Notes: generated from the sequence alone by a model not told the origin. Counted from the first letter of the stretch, positions 54,795 through 64,000 are shown. The stretch: DNA of 64,000 nt from G963663315 sp963663315 (GCA_963663315.1 OY760176.1:1364001-1428000), one strand, 5' to 3'. A program made the numbers and translations.

Positions 54795-54930
54795 ATACAA
54801 GGGAAAATCAATCATACAAGTCGGCAAAACCAGAGCCTGTCCCCGGCTTGACCGGGGAGCAAAGCCCGCCGGTAAAGCCGGTGGGGGGAATTGCGCTAAC
54901 AGAACCGGCACAAATAGTATTAAATATCAT

Positions 54931-56583
54931 ATGAAAGAAAATTACGATATCCTGGACCAGGTAAAAGGTCTCAATTATGTAGAACTCACCCCGATTTCGT
55001 TTCTGCAACGCGCGAGCGAAGTCTATGCAGACCACCCAGGAATAATTTACGGCAACCGGACCTGGACCTGGAAAGGAGTATCGAAACGATGCCGCAGGCT
55101 GGCTGATGGACTGAAAAAACTGGAGGTAAAGCAGGGCGACACCGTGTCCATAATGGCCGCAAATACCCCGGAACTGGCAGAAGCCCATTTCGGTGTTCCG
55201 ATGTCGGGAGGGGTGTTGAATGCGATCAATACCCGGCTTGATGCGGATACGGTTGCCTATATTCTCGCACACAGTGATGCCAGGATTCTGATCACCGACA
55301 CCCATTTCTCCAATGTGGTTTCAAGGGCCTTGTCGACACTGGACAGCCCGCCTGTGGTAATTGATATTGTCGACAGTCAGGCGCCCGCCCCACAGACAGG
55401 CGGCGAACGCCTCGGCAGCATAACCTATGAAGAATTACTCGCTCAAGGAGACGAAAACAGCGACTGGGGCATGCCTGAATCTGAATGGGACGCACTGACG
55501 CTGAACTATACTTCGGGCACCAGTGGGCGGCCCAAGGGAGTGGTCTATCATCATCGCGGCTCCTATCTGATGTCGATGGGTACAGTCGCAGCCTGGCAGA
55601 TCCCGAAATTTGCCAGATATCTGTATACCGTCCCGATGTTCCATTGCAATGGCTGGGGGCATGTCTGGAGCATGGCCCTGATGGGTGCAACATTGATCTG
55701 CAATCGGGTAGTCAGCGCCGAAAACATATTCGCAGCAATGCGGGATCATCAGATTACCCACTTCGGCGCAGCGCCGATTGTCCTCGCCATGCTGGCCAAT
55801 GCGCCGGACGAGATCAAGTATACGCCTGACCATACTGTTCAGGTAATGACCGCAGGCGCTCCCCCGCCGAGCAAGGTGCTGGAGAAAACCCAGCAGCTTG
55901 GATTAAATGTAATTCATGTGTATGGCCTGACTGAAACCTATGGCCATGTTGTCTTCTGTGACTGGAGGGCACAATGGTCAGATCTGACCATTGAAGAACA
56001 GGCTGAAATCAAATCCCGACAAGGTGTTCGATTTCCGATGATGCAGGCGGCCAGGGTAATTGACGTCAATTCCGGTGAAATGGTGCCGGCTGATGGGCAG
56101 GCGATCGGTGAAATTGTCCTCCAGGGCAATCCGATCATGAAGGGTTATTACAAAAGTCCCGAGGCCACTGCTGAAGCGTTCAGGGATGGCTGGTTCCATA
56201 GCGGAGACCTGGCGGTAGTGCATCCGGATGGTTACATCGAAATCAAGGACAGATTGAAGGATATCATCATATCGGGTGGGGAGAATATTTCTTCCATTGA
56301 AGTCGAATCAGCGCTTTACAAATTTCCGAAAGTTGCCGCTGCTGCGGTGGTCGCTATGCCGGATGAGAAATGGGGGGAGACCCCCTGCGCGTTTATCGAA
56401 CTGAAACCCGGCGAGGAATCCACCGAAGAAGAAGTAATTGCATTTTGTAAACAGAATATGGCGGGCTACAAACGCCCGAAGCATGTCGTATTCCTCGAAT
56501 TGCCGAAAACCTCCACCGGGAAAATCCAGAAATTCAAGCTGCGCGAAATGGTGGCCACGGCAACGCATAAAGGAAACTCATGA
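54931..56583 (+). CDS. AMP-forming acyl-CoA synthetase
   Basis: A 550-residue ANL-family enzyme that forms an acyl-adenylate and then the CoA ester. Visible motifs: LNYTSGTSGRPKGVVYHHRG (P-loop), VYGLTETYG, GWFHSGD and the C-terminal hinge DRLKDIIISGGENISS, ending KTSTGKIQKFKLRE with the catalytic lysine. I start at the ATG at 54931; the longer frame runs back through repeats. It resembles medium-chain/aryl ligases; a role in activating carnitine-related acids or acrylate is only suggested by place. Confidence 0.9.
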   Translation: MKENYDILDQVKGLNYVELTPISFLQRASEVYADHPGIIYGNRTWTWKGVSKRCRRLADGLKKLEVKQGDTVSIMAANTPELAEAHFGVPMSGGVLNAINTRLDADTVAYILAHSDARILITDTHFSNVVSRALSTLDSPPVVIDIVDSQAPAPQTGGERLGSITYEELLAQGDENSDWGMPESEWDALTLNYTSGTSGRPKGVVYHHRGSYLMSMGTVAAWQIPKFARYLYTVPMFHCNGWGHVWSMALMGATLICNRVVSAENIFAAMRDHQITHFGAAPIVLAMLANAPDEIKYTPDHTVQVMTAGAPPPSKVLEKTQQLGLNVIHVYGLTETYGHVVFCDWRAQWSDLTIEEQAEIKSRQGVRFPMMQAARVIDVNSGEMVPADGQAIGEIVLQGNPIMKGYYKSPEATAEAFRDGWFHSGDLAVVHPDGYIEIKDRLKDIIISGGENISSIEVESALYKFPKVAAAAVVAMPDEKWGETPCAFIELKPGEESTEEEVIAFCKQNMAGYKRPKHVVFLELPKTSTGKIQKFKLREMVATATHKGNS

Positions 56584-56617
56584 CACGAGCACACAAAAAC
56601 AATCACTTCCCCCTCAA

Positions 56618-56650
56618 AGCCTGTCCCCGACTTGATCGGGGAGGGGAGTG
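56618..56650. repeat. Inverted repeat, right copy
   Basis: Reverse complement of 54717-54749. It lies between the convergent CoA ligase and hisA-like genes, and its CCCCGACTTGATCGGGG hairpin could serve as a transcription end for either. Confidence 0.8.
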
Positions 56651-56670
56651 ATTGGGTCAGTCCGTATTGA

Positions 56671-57420
56671 TCATAATAAATCGGCTTTGGTCGGTTTCTG
56701 CCGGGCGACCTGGACTGCGTCCTCAATCGAGACTTTTTCATTGAACAGTGCCCAACCGATCACTACTCCCGCTATGTTCGGCAAATTCGCCAATATTGAA
56801 ATGTCATCCAGATTACGAACTGTGCCGCTGGAAATCACCGGGCAGTCGAGCGCGGTTCCGATCTGGGTAGTGTTTGCCATACTGCTTTCCGGCAATTCGT
56901 CATAGCGGTCAATATCGGTATAAATGATCGCCGAGGCGCCACTTCGCTCAAATCGTCTGGCCAACTCCAGGGCGGTGAATGTCGATGTATGCTTCCAGCC
57001 ATGGGAAACCACCTTTCCATCGCGCGCATCAATACTGATCGCAATTTTATCGGGGAATTCCGCACATAAAGTCTCAACCAGCCTCTGGTCCACCACAGCC
57101 GCTGTGCCGAGCACCACTCTTTCGGCTCCACTTGTTATCCAACCCTCGGCCGCGGTCAGAGACCGGATACCGCCCCCCACCTGAACAGGTATATTCGATT
57201 GGCTGATAATCTGCCTGATGATGTCGGAATTGTCGGTATGGTCCTGGTGTTCGAATACCCCGTCCAGGTCGACGACATGTAACCATTCCGCCCCTCCCTG
57301 TTCAAATTTCCTGGCCGCATCCAAAGGTGATATGTCGAATACTTGCGGGGCTTCAATGCTGCCATGCTTTAGAGTTACACACTGTCCTTTGTGCAACTCA
57401 ATGTCTGGATAAATTATCAT
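56671..57420 (-). CDS. HisA-like TIM-barrel isomerase homologue with altered active site
   Basis: A 249-residue barrel clearly related to HisA: GGAEWLHVVDLDG, PVQVGGGIRS, SIDARDG with D131 (the second catalytic Asp) and SGTVRNLDDI. But the first catalytic Asp of HisA (PALDLIDG) is replaced by Glu (PDIELHKG, E8). It lies next to C1-tetrahydrofolate genes, not in a his operon. The C-terminus is short. It may be a repurposed relative rather than the histidine enzyme. Confidence 0.75.
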   Translation of the reverse strand: MIIYPDIELHKGQCVTLKHGSIEAPQVFDISPLDAARKFEQGGAEWLHVVDLDGVFEHQDHTDNSDIIRQIISQSNIPVQVGGGIRSLTAAEGWITSGAERVVLGTAAVVDQRLVETLCAEFPDKIAISIDARDGKVVSHGWKHTSTFTALELARRFERSGASAIIYTDIDRYDELPESSMANTTQIGTALDCPVISSGTVRNLDDISILANLPNIAGVVIGWALFNEKVSIEDAVQVARQKPTKADLL

Positions 57421-57570
57421 GAAGTACCTCGCAAAAGAGCGCGTAAAACAGCCTTGCTTATGTTCCAGGGATTGTTGTATTGGTAACGAGATTATACCAT
57501 AACCGGGTTCAATTACAGTTTTATTAAGCCCATCGGAACCAGAGTCGCACCGGCCAGCAGTCTGTATGAC

Positions 57571-59238
57571 CTAGAACAGCCCTTCTACAACACCTTGATC
57601 ATTGATACAGATTCGATTGGCCGCAGGCACCCTGGGCAGCCCGGGCATGGTCATGATGTCTCCGCATACTACAACAACAAAACCGGCGCCGGCAGATAAA
57701 CGCACCTCACGCACAGCCAGAGTATGTCCGGTGGGTGCGCCCTTTTTATTGGGGTCGGTCGAGAAGCTGTATTGTGTCTTGGCTATACAAACGGGCAGGT
57801 TGCCATAACCGCCAGCCTGCAAATCAGCGATCTGATTTTTGGTTTTTTGATCTGCCGTGACTCCATCTGCACGATAAATATTGGTCGCAACGGCTTCAAT
57901 TTTCTCCCATAATGGCATTTCATCAGGATAGGCAGTGGTGAATTTTGCTTCGCCACTGTCTGCCATGTCCGCCACGGCCTGAGCAAGTTCGATGGTTCCA
58001 TTGCCACCTTCCGCCCAGTGATTCGCATCAATCGCCCTGACACCGTAACCTTGCGTAACTTCCCTGACCGCAGCCAGTTCTGCCGGAGTATCAGCGCTGA
58101 ACTGATTGATCGCAACCACCACCGGCAAACCAAATGATTTGATATTTTCAATATGCCGTGCCAGATTCACACAGCCGTCCCTGACCGCTTTGACGTTTTC
58201 TGTTGCGAGGTCATTCTTGCCGACGCCGCCGTGCATCTTGAGTGCACGTACGGTCGCGACCAGGACCACGGCATCCGGTTCGAGTCCCGCCTGGCGACAT
58301 TTGATGTCGAAGAACTTTTCCGCACCCAGATCCGCACCGAAACCGGCTTCCGTTACCACATAGTCCGCCATTTTCATCGCAGCACGGGTCGCGATCACCG
58401 AATTGCAACCATGTGCGATATTGGCAAATGGCCCGCCATGTACAAATGCAGGGTTGTGTTCCAGGGTCTGGACCAGATTGGGTGCGATCGCATCTTTCAG
58501 CAATACGGTCATCGGGCCGGGGCCCATCACCGCCGAGGACAGTACCGGCTCACGCTCACGCGTATAACCAATCACAATCCTGCCGAGCCGTTCCTGCAGA
58601 TCTTCAAGGTTTTTGGATAAACAGAATATCGCCATCACTTCCGATGCAACAGTAATGTCAAATCCATCTTCGCGTGGATAGCCGTTGGCGATACCGCCAA
58701 GTGAGTTGGTGATCTGCCGAAGGGCACGGTCATTCATGTCTACAACCCGGCGCCATCCGATCCGGCGAGTATCGATACCCGCTTCATTACCCCAGTAAAT
58801 GTGATTATCTATCAGCGCGGAAAGCAGACTGTGGGCAGAAGTGATTGCATGAAAATCACCGGTAAAGTGAAGATTGATATCCTCCATTGGAATGACCTGT
58901 GCGTAACCCCCTCCGGCCGCTCCCCCTTTCATTCCAAAACAGGGTCCGAGCGAGGGTTCACGCAGGCAAACCATGGTTTTCTTGCCGATCCTGTTCATAC
59001 CGTCGGTCAAGCCAACCGATGTTGTGGTCTTGCCTTCACCGGCGGGTGTTGGGGTAACCGCCGTTACCAGGATCAATTTTGCTTCCGGCCTGTGTTTCAG
59101 TGAATCGATGTACTCCAGGCTGACTTTCGCCTTGGTATGGCCGAAAGGCGCCAGTGCGACGTTGGGTATACCTATTTTGTCCGCAATTTCCGATATGGGC
59201 TTGATCGCTGACGCACGGGCTATTTCTATGTCATACAT
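57571..59238 (-). CDS. fhs: Formate-tetrahydrofolate ligase
   Basis: A 555-residue enzyme interconverting formate plus THF plus ATP and 10-formyl-THF. The P-loop is in TPTPAGEGKTTTSVG; LREPSLGPCFGMKGGAAGGGYAQVIPMEDINLHFTGD and KMHGG are conserved blocks. It lies between the HisA-like gene (150-base gap) and formate dehydrogenase, forming a C1-oxidation block with them. Confidence 0.96.
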   Translation of the reverse strand: MYDIEIARASAIKPISEIADKIGIPNVALAPFGHTKAKVSLEYIDSLKHRPEAKLILVTAVTPTPAGEGKTTTSVGLTDGMNRIGKKTMVCLREPSLGPCFGMKGGAAGGGYAQVIPMEDINLHFTGDFHAITSAHSLLSALIDNHIYWGNEAGIDTRRIGWRRVVDMNDRALRQITNSLGGIANGYPREDGFDITVASEVMAIFCLSKNLEDLQERLGRIVIGYTREREPVLSSAVMGPGPMTVLLKDAIAPNLVQTLEHNPAFVHGGPFANIAHGCNSVIATRAAMKMADYVVTEAGFGADLGAEKFFDIKCRQAGLEPDAVVLVATVRALKMHGGVGKNDLATENVKAVRDGCVNLARHIENIKSFGLPVVVAINQFSADTPAELAAVREVTQGYGVRAIDANHWAEGGNGTIELAQAVADMADSGEAKFTTAYPDEMPLWEKIEAVATNIYRADGVTADQKTKNQIADLQAGGYGNLPVCIAKTQYSFSTDPNKKGAPTGHTLAVREVRLSAGAGFVVVVCGDIMTMPGLPRVPAANRICINDQGVVEGLF

Positions 59239-59290
59239 TTAATTTGGTTGGTCTTGTGTTGAAAGATGTTTTTGCTGACAGCGGGTTGGC

Positions 59291-62038
59291 TTAAGCGGAA
59301 GCTTCTACCCGGGCCGCGCAAAACTTGAATTCCGGTATCTTACCTGTCGGATCCAAAGCCGGATTGGTCAATACATTTGCCGGCGCTTCTGAAAAGCAAA
59401 ACGGAATGAACACCATGTCATCTGGTATGGTTGAATCCACTCGGGCTTTCAATTCAATCATACCTCGCCGGGTGGAAACCACCACTTTTTCGCCGGCACG
59501 TACCTTTACTTTCTGCAATGCAGCCGGCGATAGCGTGGCAACGGCTTCGGGTTCAATCTGATCGAGCACACTTGAACGACGGGTCATGCTGCCGGTGTGC
59601 CAGTGTTCCAGTTGGCGCCCGGTGGTTAATATCATCGGATACTCATCATCGGGCAATTCATCGGGCGGGATGATGCTGGCAGGAACCAGTTTGCCTTTCC
59701 CGCTCATCGTCGGGAAGTTATCGACAAAAGCAATCGCTTCACCCTCTTTATCCGGCGCTTCACACGGATAGGTCACTGCACTCTCATCCAGGAGTCGCTG
59801 CCAGGATATATTGTCGAGTGACGGCATCATGCCCGACATTTCAGCATATACGTCGCCAGGGTTGTCATAGTGCCAGTCCATACCGATTAGTTTGCCGAGT
59901 TCATAAATGATCCACCAGTCCTGGCGGGTATCTCCGGGCATCGTCAATGCCTTTCTGCCCATTTGCACCTGACGATTGGTGTTGGTCACCGTGCCGTCTT
60001 TTTCAGGCCAGGCCGAAGCAGGCAGGACGACGTCAGCGTAAAACGCAGTCTCTGTCAGGAACAGATCCTGCACCACCAGGTGATCGAGTCTGGCCAGCGC
60101 TTCGCGTACATGCTGCACATCAGGGTCTGACATTGCCGGATTCTCGCCCATGATATACATGCCTGAGATTTCACCTTCATGGATCGCATTCATCACTTCA
60201 ACCACAGTCAGTCCATTTCGGGGGTCCAGCGGGGTGCCCCATGCATCCTCAAAATGCGCCCGCACATTCTCACTTTCGACTGACTGATAATCGGGAAACA
60301 TCATTGGAATCAAACCGGCATCAGAAGCCCCCTGAACGTTATTCTGGCCACGCAATGGATGCAGCCCGGTCCCCGGCCTCCCCACTTGACCGGTAATCAG
60401 CGAAAGCGCAATCAGACAACGTGCATTATCGGTACCGTGGACATGCTGGGAAATTCCCATTCCCCAGAAGATGATGGAAGCCTTTGAAGTCGCATAAGTT
60501 CGGGCCACAGTGCGTAACAGGCTGGCATCAATACCACAGATGGCTTCCATTCTTTCCGGGGAGAAATCCTTTATATGCGCCTTCAGATTTTCGAATCCTT
60601 CGGTGTGTCGCTCGACATATTCAGGATCATACAGTCCTTCTTCAATAATGGTGTGCAACATCCCGTTCAGCAACGCCACATCGGTACCCGGATTGAACTG
60701 TAGCGTATGGGTCGCATGACGCTTGAGCTGAGTCCCTCTGGGGTCCATCACAATCAGTGTTCCATTCTTTGCCGCTTGCTTGAAAAAGGTCGCTGCAACC
60801 GGATGGTTGTTGACCGGGTTGGCGCCGACAACAAGCACACAATCGGCATCTTTCACCGTGTTGAATGGCGCAGAAACGGCGCCGGAGCCGATACTTTCGA
60901 GCAGCGCTGCCACCGAAGAAGCATGGCAGAGCCGGGTGCAGTGATCCACATTGTTGGTACCGAATCCTGCACGTATCAGCTTTTGAAACAGGTAAGCTTC
61001 TTCGTTACTGCATTTTGCCGAACCAAATCCGGCAAGTGCATTGCCGCCTTTCCGATCCCTGATCCTGGTCAATCCTCTGGCGGCATAATCCAGCGCCTCT
61101 TCCCAGGTGGCGATCCTGAAGTGGGTCAGGGGATTGGCCGGATCCAGATCGTCATCCCCCGCCTTGGAACACCCGTCGAGTCGGATCAATGGCCGGGTCA
61201 AACGATGAGGATGTTTGACATAATCGAAACCGAACCGGCCCTTGACGCACAATCTGTTGCGGTTGGCTGGTCCCTCGCGGCCCTGGACAGCGATAATCTC
61301 GTTATCCCTGGTTTGATAAGTGATCTGGCATCCGACGCCACAATACGGACATACGCTGTGGGTCTCACTCAGGGGGTCGGTTTTGCCGACACCCTTTTCA
61401 TCCACCATGGTCGCTTCCATCAACGCACCGGTAGGACAGGCCTGCACACATTCTCCGCAAGCCACGCAGGTACTCTCACCCATCAGGTCATCAAAATCAA
61501 AAACGATCTTCGCCTGATGACCCCGGTAGGCCATTCCAATCACGTCGTTTACCTGCACTTCACGACAGGCGCGCACGCATAGATTGCATTGAATACAGGC
61601 ATCCAGTGCGACATGCATTGCCGGATGGCTGACATCTGCCTGCGGTGTCTCCCTTTTCGGAAAACGGCTCATCCTGACATTCAGCTTTTCGGCCCACTGC
61701 CACAGATGCGAATCCTTTTCGTGGGCTACTTCACGTCGTGGCTGGTCGGCAACCAGCAACTCCATGACCAGGGTCTGCGCCCGGACCGCCTTGTCGGTTT
61801 CTGATCTGACCACCATGCCTTCGGTCGGTTTACGCAAACATGAAGCGGCGAGGACGCGTTCACCTTCGATCTCGACCATACAGACCCGACAATTCCCGTC
61901 CGGTCGATAATCAGGCTTTGGCGAATAGCATAAATGAGGGATTTCAACACCTTGCCGTTTTGCCACCTGCCAGATGGTCTCATCGGTATTTGCCTGAACG
62001 GTTTGTTCGTTCAAAATGAAATTCACTGCCTCGGACAC
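59291..62038 (-). CDS. NAD-dependent formate dehydrogenase, catalytic (alpha) subunit
   Basis: A 915-residue FdsA/FdhA-type molybdo- or tungsto-enzyme. N-terminal [2Fe-2S] (C37, C50, C53, C67), two [4Fe-4S] sets (C148-C158 and C191-C201), a further cluster with CPYCGVGC (from 230) and C264, and the MGD domain with catalytic cysteine C371 in RLCHASS (Cys, not selenocysteine). GTG start at 62038 overlaps the upstream subunit's TAG by one base. It oxidises formate to CO2. Confidence 0.94.
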   Translation of the reverse strand: MSEAVNFILNEQTVQANTDETIWQVAKRQGVEIPHLCYSPKPDYRPDGNCRVCMVEIEGERVLAASCLRKPTEGMVVRSETDKAVRAQTLVMELLVADQPRREVAHEKDSHLWQWAEKLNVRMSRFPKRETPQADVSHPAMHVALDACIQCNLCVRACREVQVNDVIGMAYRGHQAKIVFDFDDLMGESTCVACGECVQACPTGALMEATMVDEKGVGKTDPLSETHSVCPYCGVGCQITYQTRDNEIIAVQGREGPANRNRLCVKGRFGFDYVKHPHRLTRPLIRLDGCSKAGDDDLDPANPLTHFRIATWEEALDYAARGLTRIRDRKGGNALAGFGSAKCSNEEAYLFQKLIRAGFGTNNVDHCTRLCHASSVAALLESIGSGAVSAPFNTVKDADCVLVVGANPVNNHPVAATFFKQAAKNGTLIVMDPRGTQLKRHATHTLQFNPGTDVALLNGMLHTIIEEGLYDPEYVERHTEGFENLKAHIKDFSPERMEAICGIDASLLRTVARTYATSKASIIFWGMGISQHVHGTDNARCLIALSLITGQVGRPGTGLHPLRGQNNVQGASDAGLIPMMFPDYQSVESENVRAHFEDAWGTPLDPRNGLTVVEVMNAIHEGEISGMYIMGENPAMSDPDVQHVREALARLDHLVVQDLFLTETAFYADVVLPASAWPEKDGTVTNTNRQVQMGRKALTMPGDTRQDWWIIYELGKLIGMDWHYDNPGDVYAEMSGMMPSLDNISWQRLLDESAVTYPCEAPDKEGEAIAFVDNFPTMSGKGKLVPASIIPPDELPDDEYPMILTTGRQLEHWHTGSMTRRSSVLDQIEPEAVATLSPAALQKVKVRAGEKVVVSTRRGMIELKARVDSTIPDDMVFIPFCFSEAPANVLTNPALDPTGKIPEFKFCAARVEASA

Positions 62039-63741
62039 TACAGATCCTCCGGAAAATATTTCAATACACAGTTTATGGGATTACCCGCAGCCTGGCCGAG
62101 ACCACATATTGAGGCATCGGTCATCACTGTACTCAAATCTTTCAGCAGACCGACATCCCATTCGGGCTCGAGCATGACCTTGACCGCCTTTTCGGTACCC
62201 ACCCTGCAAGGCGTACACTGTCCACAGCTCTCATCCTGAAAGAACTGCATCAGGTTCAACGCCACATCCTTCATGTTGTCATGATCACTGAAGACCACTA
62301 CCGCCGCCGAACCGATGAAACAACCGTATTCCTGAAGCGTTCCGAAGTCGAGCGGAACATCATTCACTGAAGCCGGCAGGATGCCTCCGGATGCGCCTCC
62401 TGGCAAATACCCTTTGAAAGTGTGTCCCCCAATCATGCCGCCGCAATAGTCATCAATCAACTGCTGTATCGTCACTCCGGCCGGGGCCAGCTTTACTCCT
62501 GGATTGTTAACCCGCCCGGAAACCGAGTAACTTCTCCAACCCTTGCAACCATTCACCCCGGCTCCGGCAAACCATTGCGGGCCTTTTTCGACGATGTCCC
62601 TCACCCAGAACAGGGTCTCGACATTATGTTCAAGTGTGGGTCTGCCGAACAGGCCAAGCTCGGCCACATAGGGTGGGCGGTTTCTTGGCAACCCGCGTTT
62701 GCCTTCTATCGACTCGATCATCGCGGACTCTTCTCCGCAGATATACGCGCCCGCTCCCCGCCGGATTTCGATCTCGACATGATCCGCCAGTCCGGCATCC
62801 CGCACCTTTCGGATTTCCGTTTTCAATAGTGCAATGATGGCCGGATATTCATCGCGAATGTAAACGTAACTGGTTTCGGTACCCACCGCCCAGGCTGCAA
62901 TCAGCATGCCTTCAATAAATCGGTGAGGATCCGTTTCGAGATAGTACCGGTCCTTGAATGTACCCGGTTCGCCTTCATCACCATTGACTGCCATCAGTCT
63001 GGGGGCATCGAAGCCGCGTACAATATTCCACTTTCGCCCGGCTGGAAACCCGGCTCCACCCAGACCTTTCAATTCCGAGTCATTCAGACTATCAATAATG
63101 TCCTCAGGTGTCTGAGACCCGGCAAGACAATCCTTAAGCAGACTGTAACCACCTCCATCGGTATATTTCCGATAGTCGACATAATCCGGCAATTCGGGAT
63201 GGGTATGCCCGGCGTGTGCGGCAGTCAGCAACTCTTCGGTATTCGCGTGACCGATATGATTATGACCGACTTCTGCAACCGGCGCCATTTCACAGCGTCC
63301 CATGCACGGAGCTTTAAGAACACGCACCGTGTCCGGTGGTGATCGCTGCTCCAGTTCCTCGACCAGCGCCTGTGCCCCGGCCAATTGACAGGCAATGCTG
63401 TCACACACTCTTATTGTTATCGGTGGCGGTGGCGTCTGGTCTTCCTTGACAACATCAAAATGCGCATAAAAAGTAGCGACCTCATAGACCTCGGTCTGTG
63501 ACAGACTCATGATTGATGCCAGTGCAGCCAGATGGGCACTCGAAAGATAACCATATTTATCCTGTATCAGGTGCAGATACTCGATCAGCAAATCCCGCCG
63601 TTGAGGCAGGTCCTGAAGCAAGGACTGAATTTCCTGCAACGCCGAGGGAACAACCTGCCGGCCTTTCTGATAGGGGCTGGTTCTGGTTTTGCCACGACCT
63701 GGATGACGACGCTTCAACGCGGTTTTACTGACAGAAACCAT
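62038..63741 (-). CDS. Formate dehydrogenase, fused NuoE-like and NuoF-like subunit (gamma-beta fusion)
   Basis: A 567-residue fusion. Residues ~35-190 are the thioredoxin-like [2Fe-2S] domain (C113, C118, C146, C150); residues ~225-567 are the NuoF-like FMN/NADH domain (GLGGAGFPAGRKWN, CGEESAMIESIEGKRG) with a [4Fe-4S] site ESCGQCTPCRVG. In other bacteria these are separate FdsG and FdsB. It passes electrons from the alpha subunit to NAD. Eight bases upstream lies the end of the SucD-family gene. Confidence 0.93.
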   Translation of the reverse strand: MVSVSKTALKRRHPGRGKTRTSPYQKGRQVVPSALQEIQSLLQDLPQRRDLLIEYLHLIQDKYGYLSSAHLAALASIMSLSQTEVYEVATFYAHFDVVKEDQTPPPPITIRVCDSIACQLAGAQALVEELEQRSPPDTVRVLKAPCMGRCEMAPVAEVGHNHIGHANTEELLTAAHAGHTHPELPDYVDYRKYTDGGGYSLLKDCLAGSQTPEDIIDSLNDSELKGLGGAGFPAGRKWNIVRGFDAPRLMAVNGDEGEPGTFKDRYYLETDPHRFIEGMLIAAWAVGTETSYVYIRDEYPAIIALLKTEIRKVRDAGLADHVEIEIRRGAGAYICGEESAMIESIEGKRGLPRNRPPYVAELGLFGRPTLEHNVETLFWVRDIVEKGPQWFAGAGVNGCKGWRSYSVSGRVNNPGVKLAPAGVTIQQLIDDYCGGMIGGHTFKGYLPGGASGGILPASVNDVPLDFGTLQEYGCFIGSAAVVVFSDHDNMKDVALNLMQFFQDESCGQCTPCRVGTEKAVKVMLEPEWDVGLLKDLSTVMTDASICGLGQAAGNPINCVLKYFPEDL

Positions 63742-63748
63742 AGCCGTG

Positions 63749-64000
63749 TTAGATTGCCTGTTTCAAGGTACGACCCAGCGAGGCGGGAGAATCTGATACC
63801 GCAATCCCTGCACTTTTCAGGGCTTCGATTTTTTCAGCCGCGCCGCCCTTGCCGCCGGCAATGATCGCACCGGCATGTCCCATTCGTCTGCCGGGCGGTG
63901 CAGTGACCCCCGCAATGAAACCGCAAACCGGTTTTCTGGTTTTACTCCGTCGGATGAAGTCGGCTGCTTCTTCTTCTGCAGTACCACCGATTTCTCCGAT
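63749..64000 (-). CDS. Succinyl-CoA / malate-CoA ligase alpha-subunit family (SucD/MtkB), 3' end only
   Basis: The last 83 codons of a gene entering from the right edge: IGEIGGTAEEEAADFI, VCGFIAGVTAPPGRRMGHAGAII with the phosphohistidine-region GHAGAI motif, and GGKGGAAEKIEALKSAG. This fits SucD (TCA cycle) or MtkB (serine cycle). Being in a C1 block, malate-CoA ligase is worth considering, but the fragment cannot decide. Confidence 0.88.
   Translation of the reverse strand: MGEIGGTAEEEAADFIRRSKTRKPVCGFIAGVTAPPGRRMGHAGAIIAGGKGGAAEKIEALKSAGIAVSDSPASLGRTLKQAI

Noticed and set aside
54751..54930. Longer N-terminus for the AMP-forming CoA ligase
   Set aside because: The extension is translated palindromic repeat and has no homology character.
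59291..62038. Selenocysteine in formate dehydrogenase
   Set aside because: The catalytic position is an ordinary cysteine codon (RLCHA) and no in-frame TGA interrupts the gene.

Overview
The window looks like a chromosome segment of an uncultured or little-studied gammaproteobacterium. The evidence is its housekeeping content: ispH-lspA-ribF-murJ, rpsT with a TTG start, rplU-rpmA-obgE-proB, ispB, a complete thiC-thiO-thiS-thiG-thiDE thiamine operon behind a TPP riboswitch, tldD/pmbA, prfC and rppH. I cannot name a genus. Many toxin-antitoxin modules, decayed insertion sequences and REP-like repeats suggest a genome that has accumulated and partly eroded mobile DNA.

Layout. (1) 0-3.5 kb: a class III aminotransferase, a glutamine-synthetase-family ligase and a GntR/FCD regulator. 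(2) 3.6-10.6 kb: an accessory mosaic with three intact PIN-toxin modules, two near-identical RelE/ParD-like modules plus a third truncated copy, NYN, DUF1638 and ispH fragments, a DUF6615 protein, a secreted thermonuclease, and tRNA-Thr(CGT) with a decayed second copy 3 kb away. (3) 10.6-24.8 kb: core genes and thiamine synthesis; murJ carries a frameshift. (4) 25-38.4 kb: an M1-like metallopeptidase with a secreted neighbour, rppH, tldD/pmbA, nitrilase, prfC, uup, pgeF and tRNA-Ser(TGA), then a tandem REP array, a DUF429 gene and a RAYT transposase that carries a REP copy inside its own coding sequence. (5) 38.4-42.6 kb: decayed IS1182, IS1380 and IS3 remnants around a hipBA module. (6) 42.6-45.2 kb: ybdK-like, nfeD and SPFH genes. 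(7) 45.3-53.9 kb: a seven-gene minus-strand operon with a DUF849/BKACE enzyme, a fused carnitine dehydrogenase-thioesterase, an SDR, an acyl-CoA dehydrogenase, an NDP-forming CoA ligase, a CaiD-like hydratase and a DddP-like M24 enzyme. (8) 54.2-64 kb: a GNAT and an AMP-forming CoA ligase, then a minus-strand C1 block of HisA-like protein, formate-THF ligase, NAD formate dehydrogenase (two polypeptides) and the end of a SucD-family gene.

How the genes fit together. Regions 7 and 8 read as catabolism of methylated onium compounds. Gamma-butyrobetaine or carnitine would be activated, oxidised, hydrated, dehydrogenated to 3-dehydrocarnitine, cleaved with acetyl-CoA to betainyl-CoA plus acetoacetate, and the thioester hydrolysed to glycine betaine. 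Methyl groups released later from betaine could enter the tetrahydrofolate pool and leave through formate-THF ligase and formate dehydrogenase. The last gene of the operon keeps all the metal ligands and the proposed catalytic Asp and Tyr of the DMSP lyase DddP, so DMSP may be a second substrate. This is inferred from family membership and gene order; no demethylase or transporter is visible in the window.
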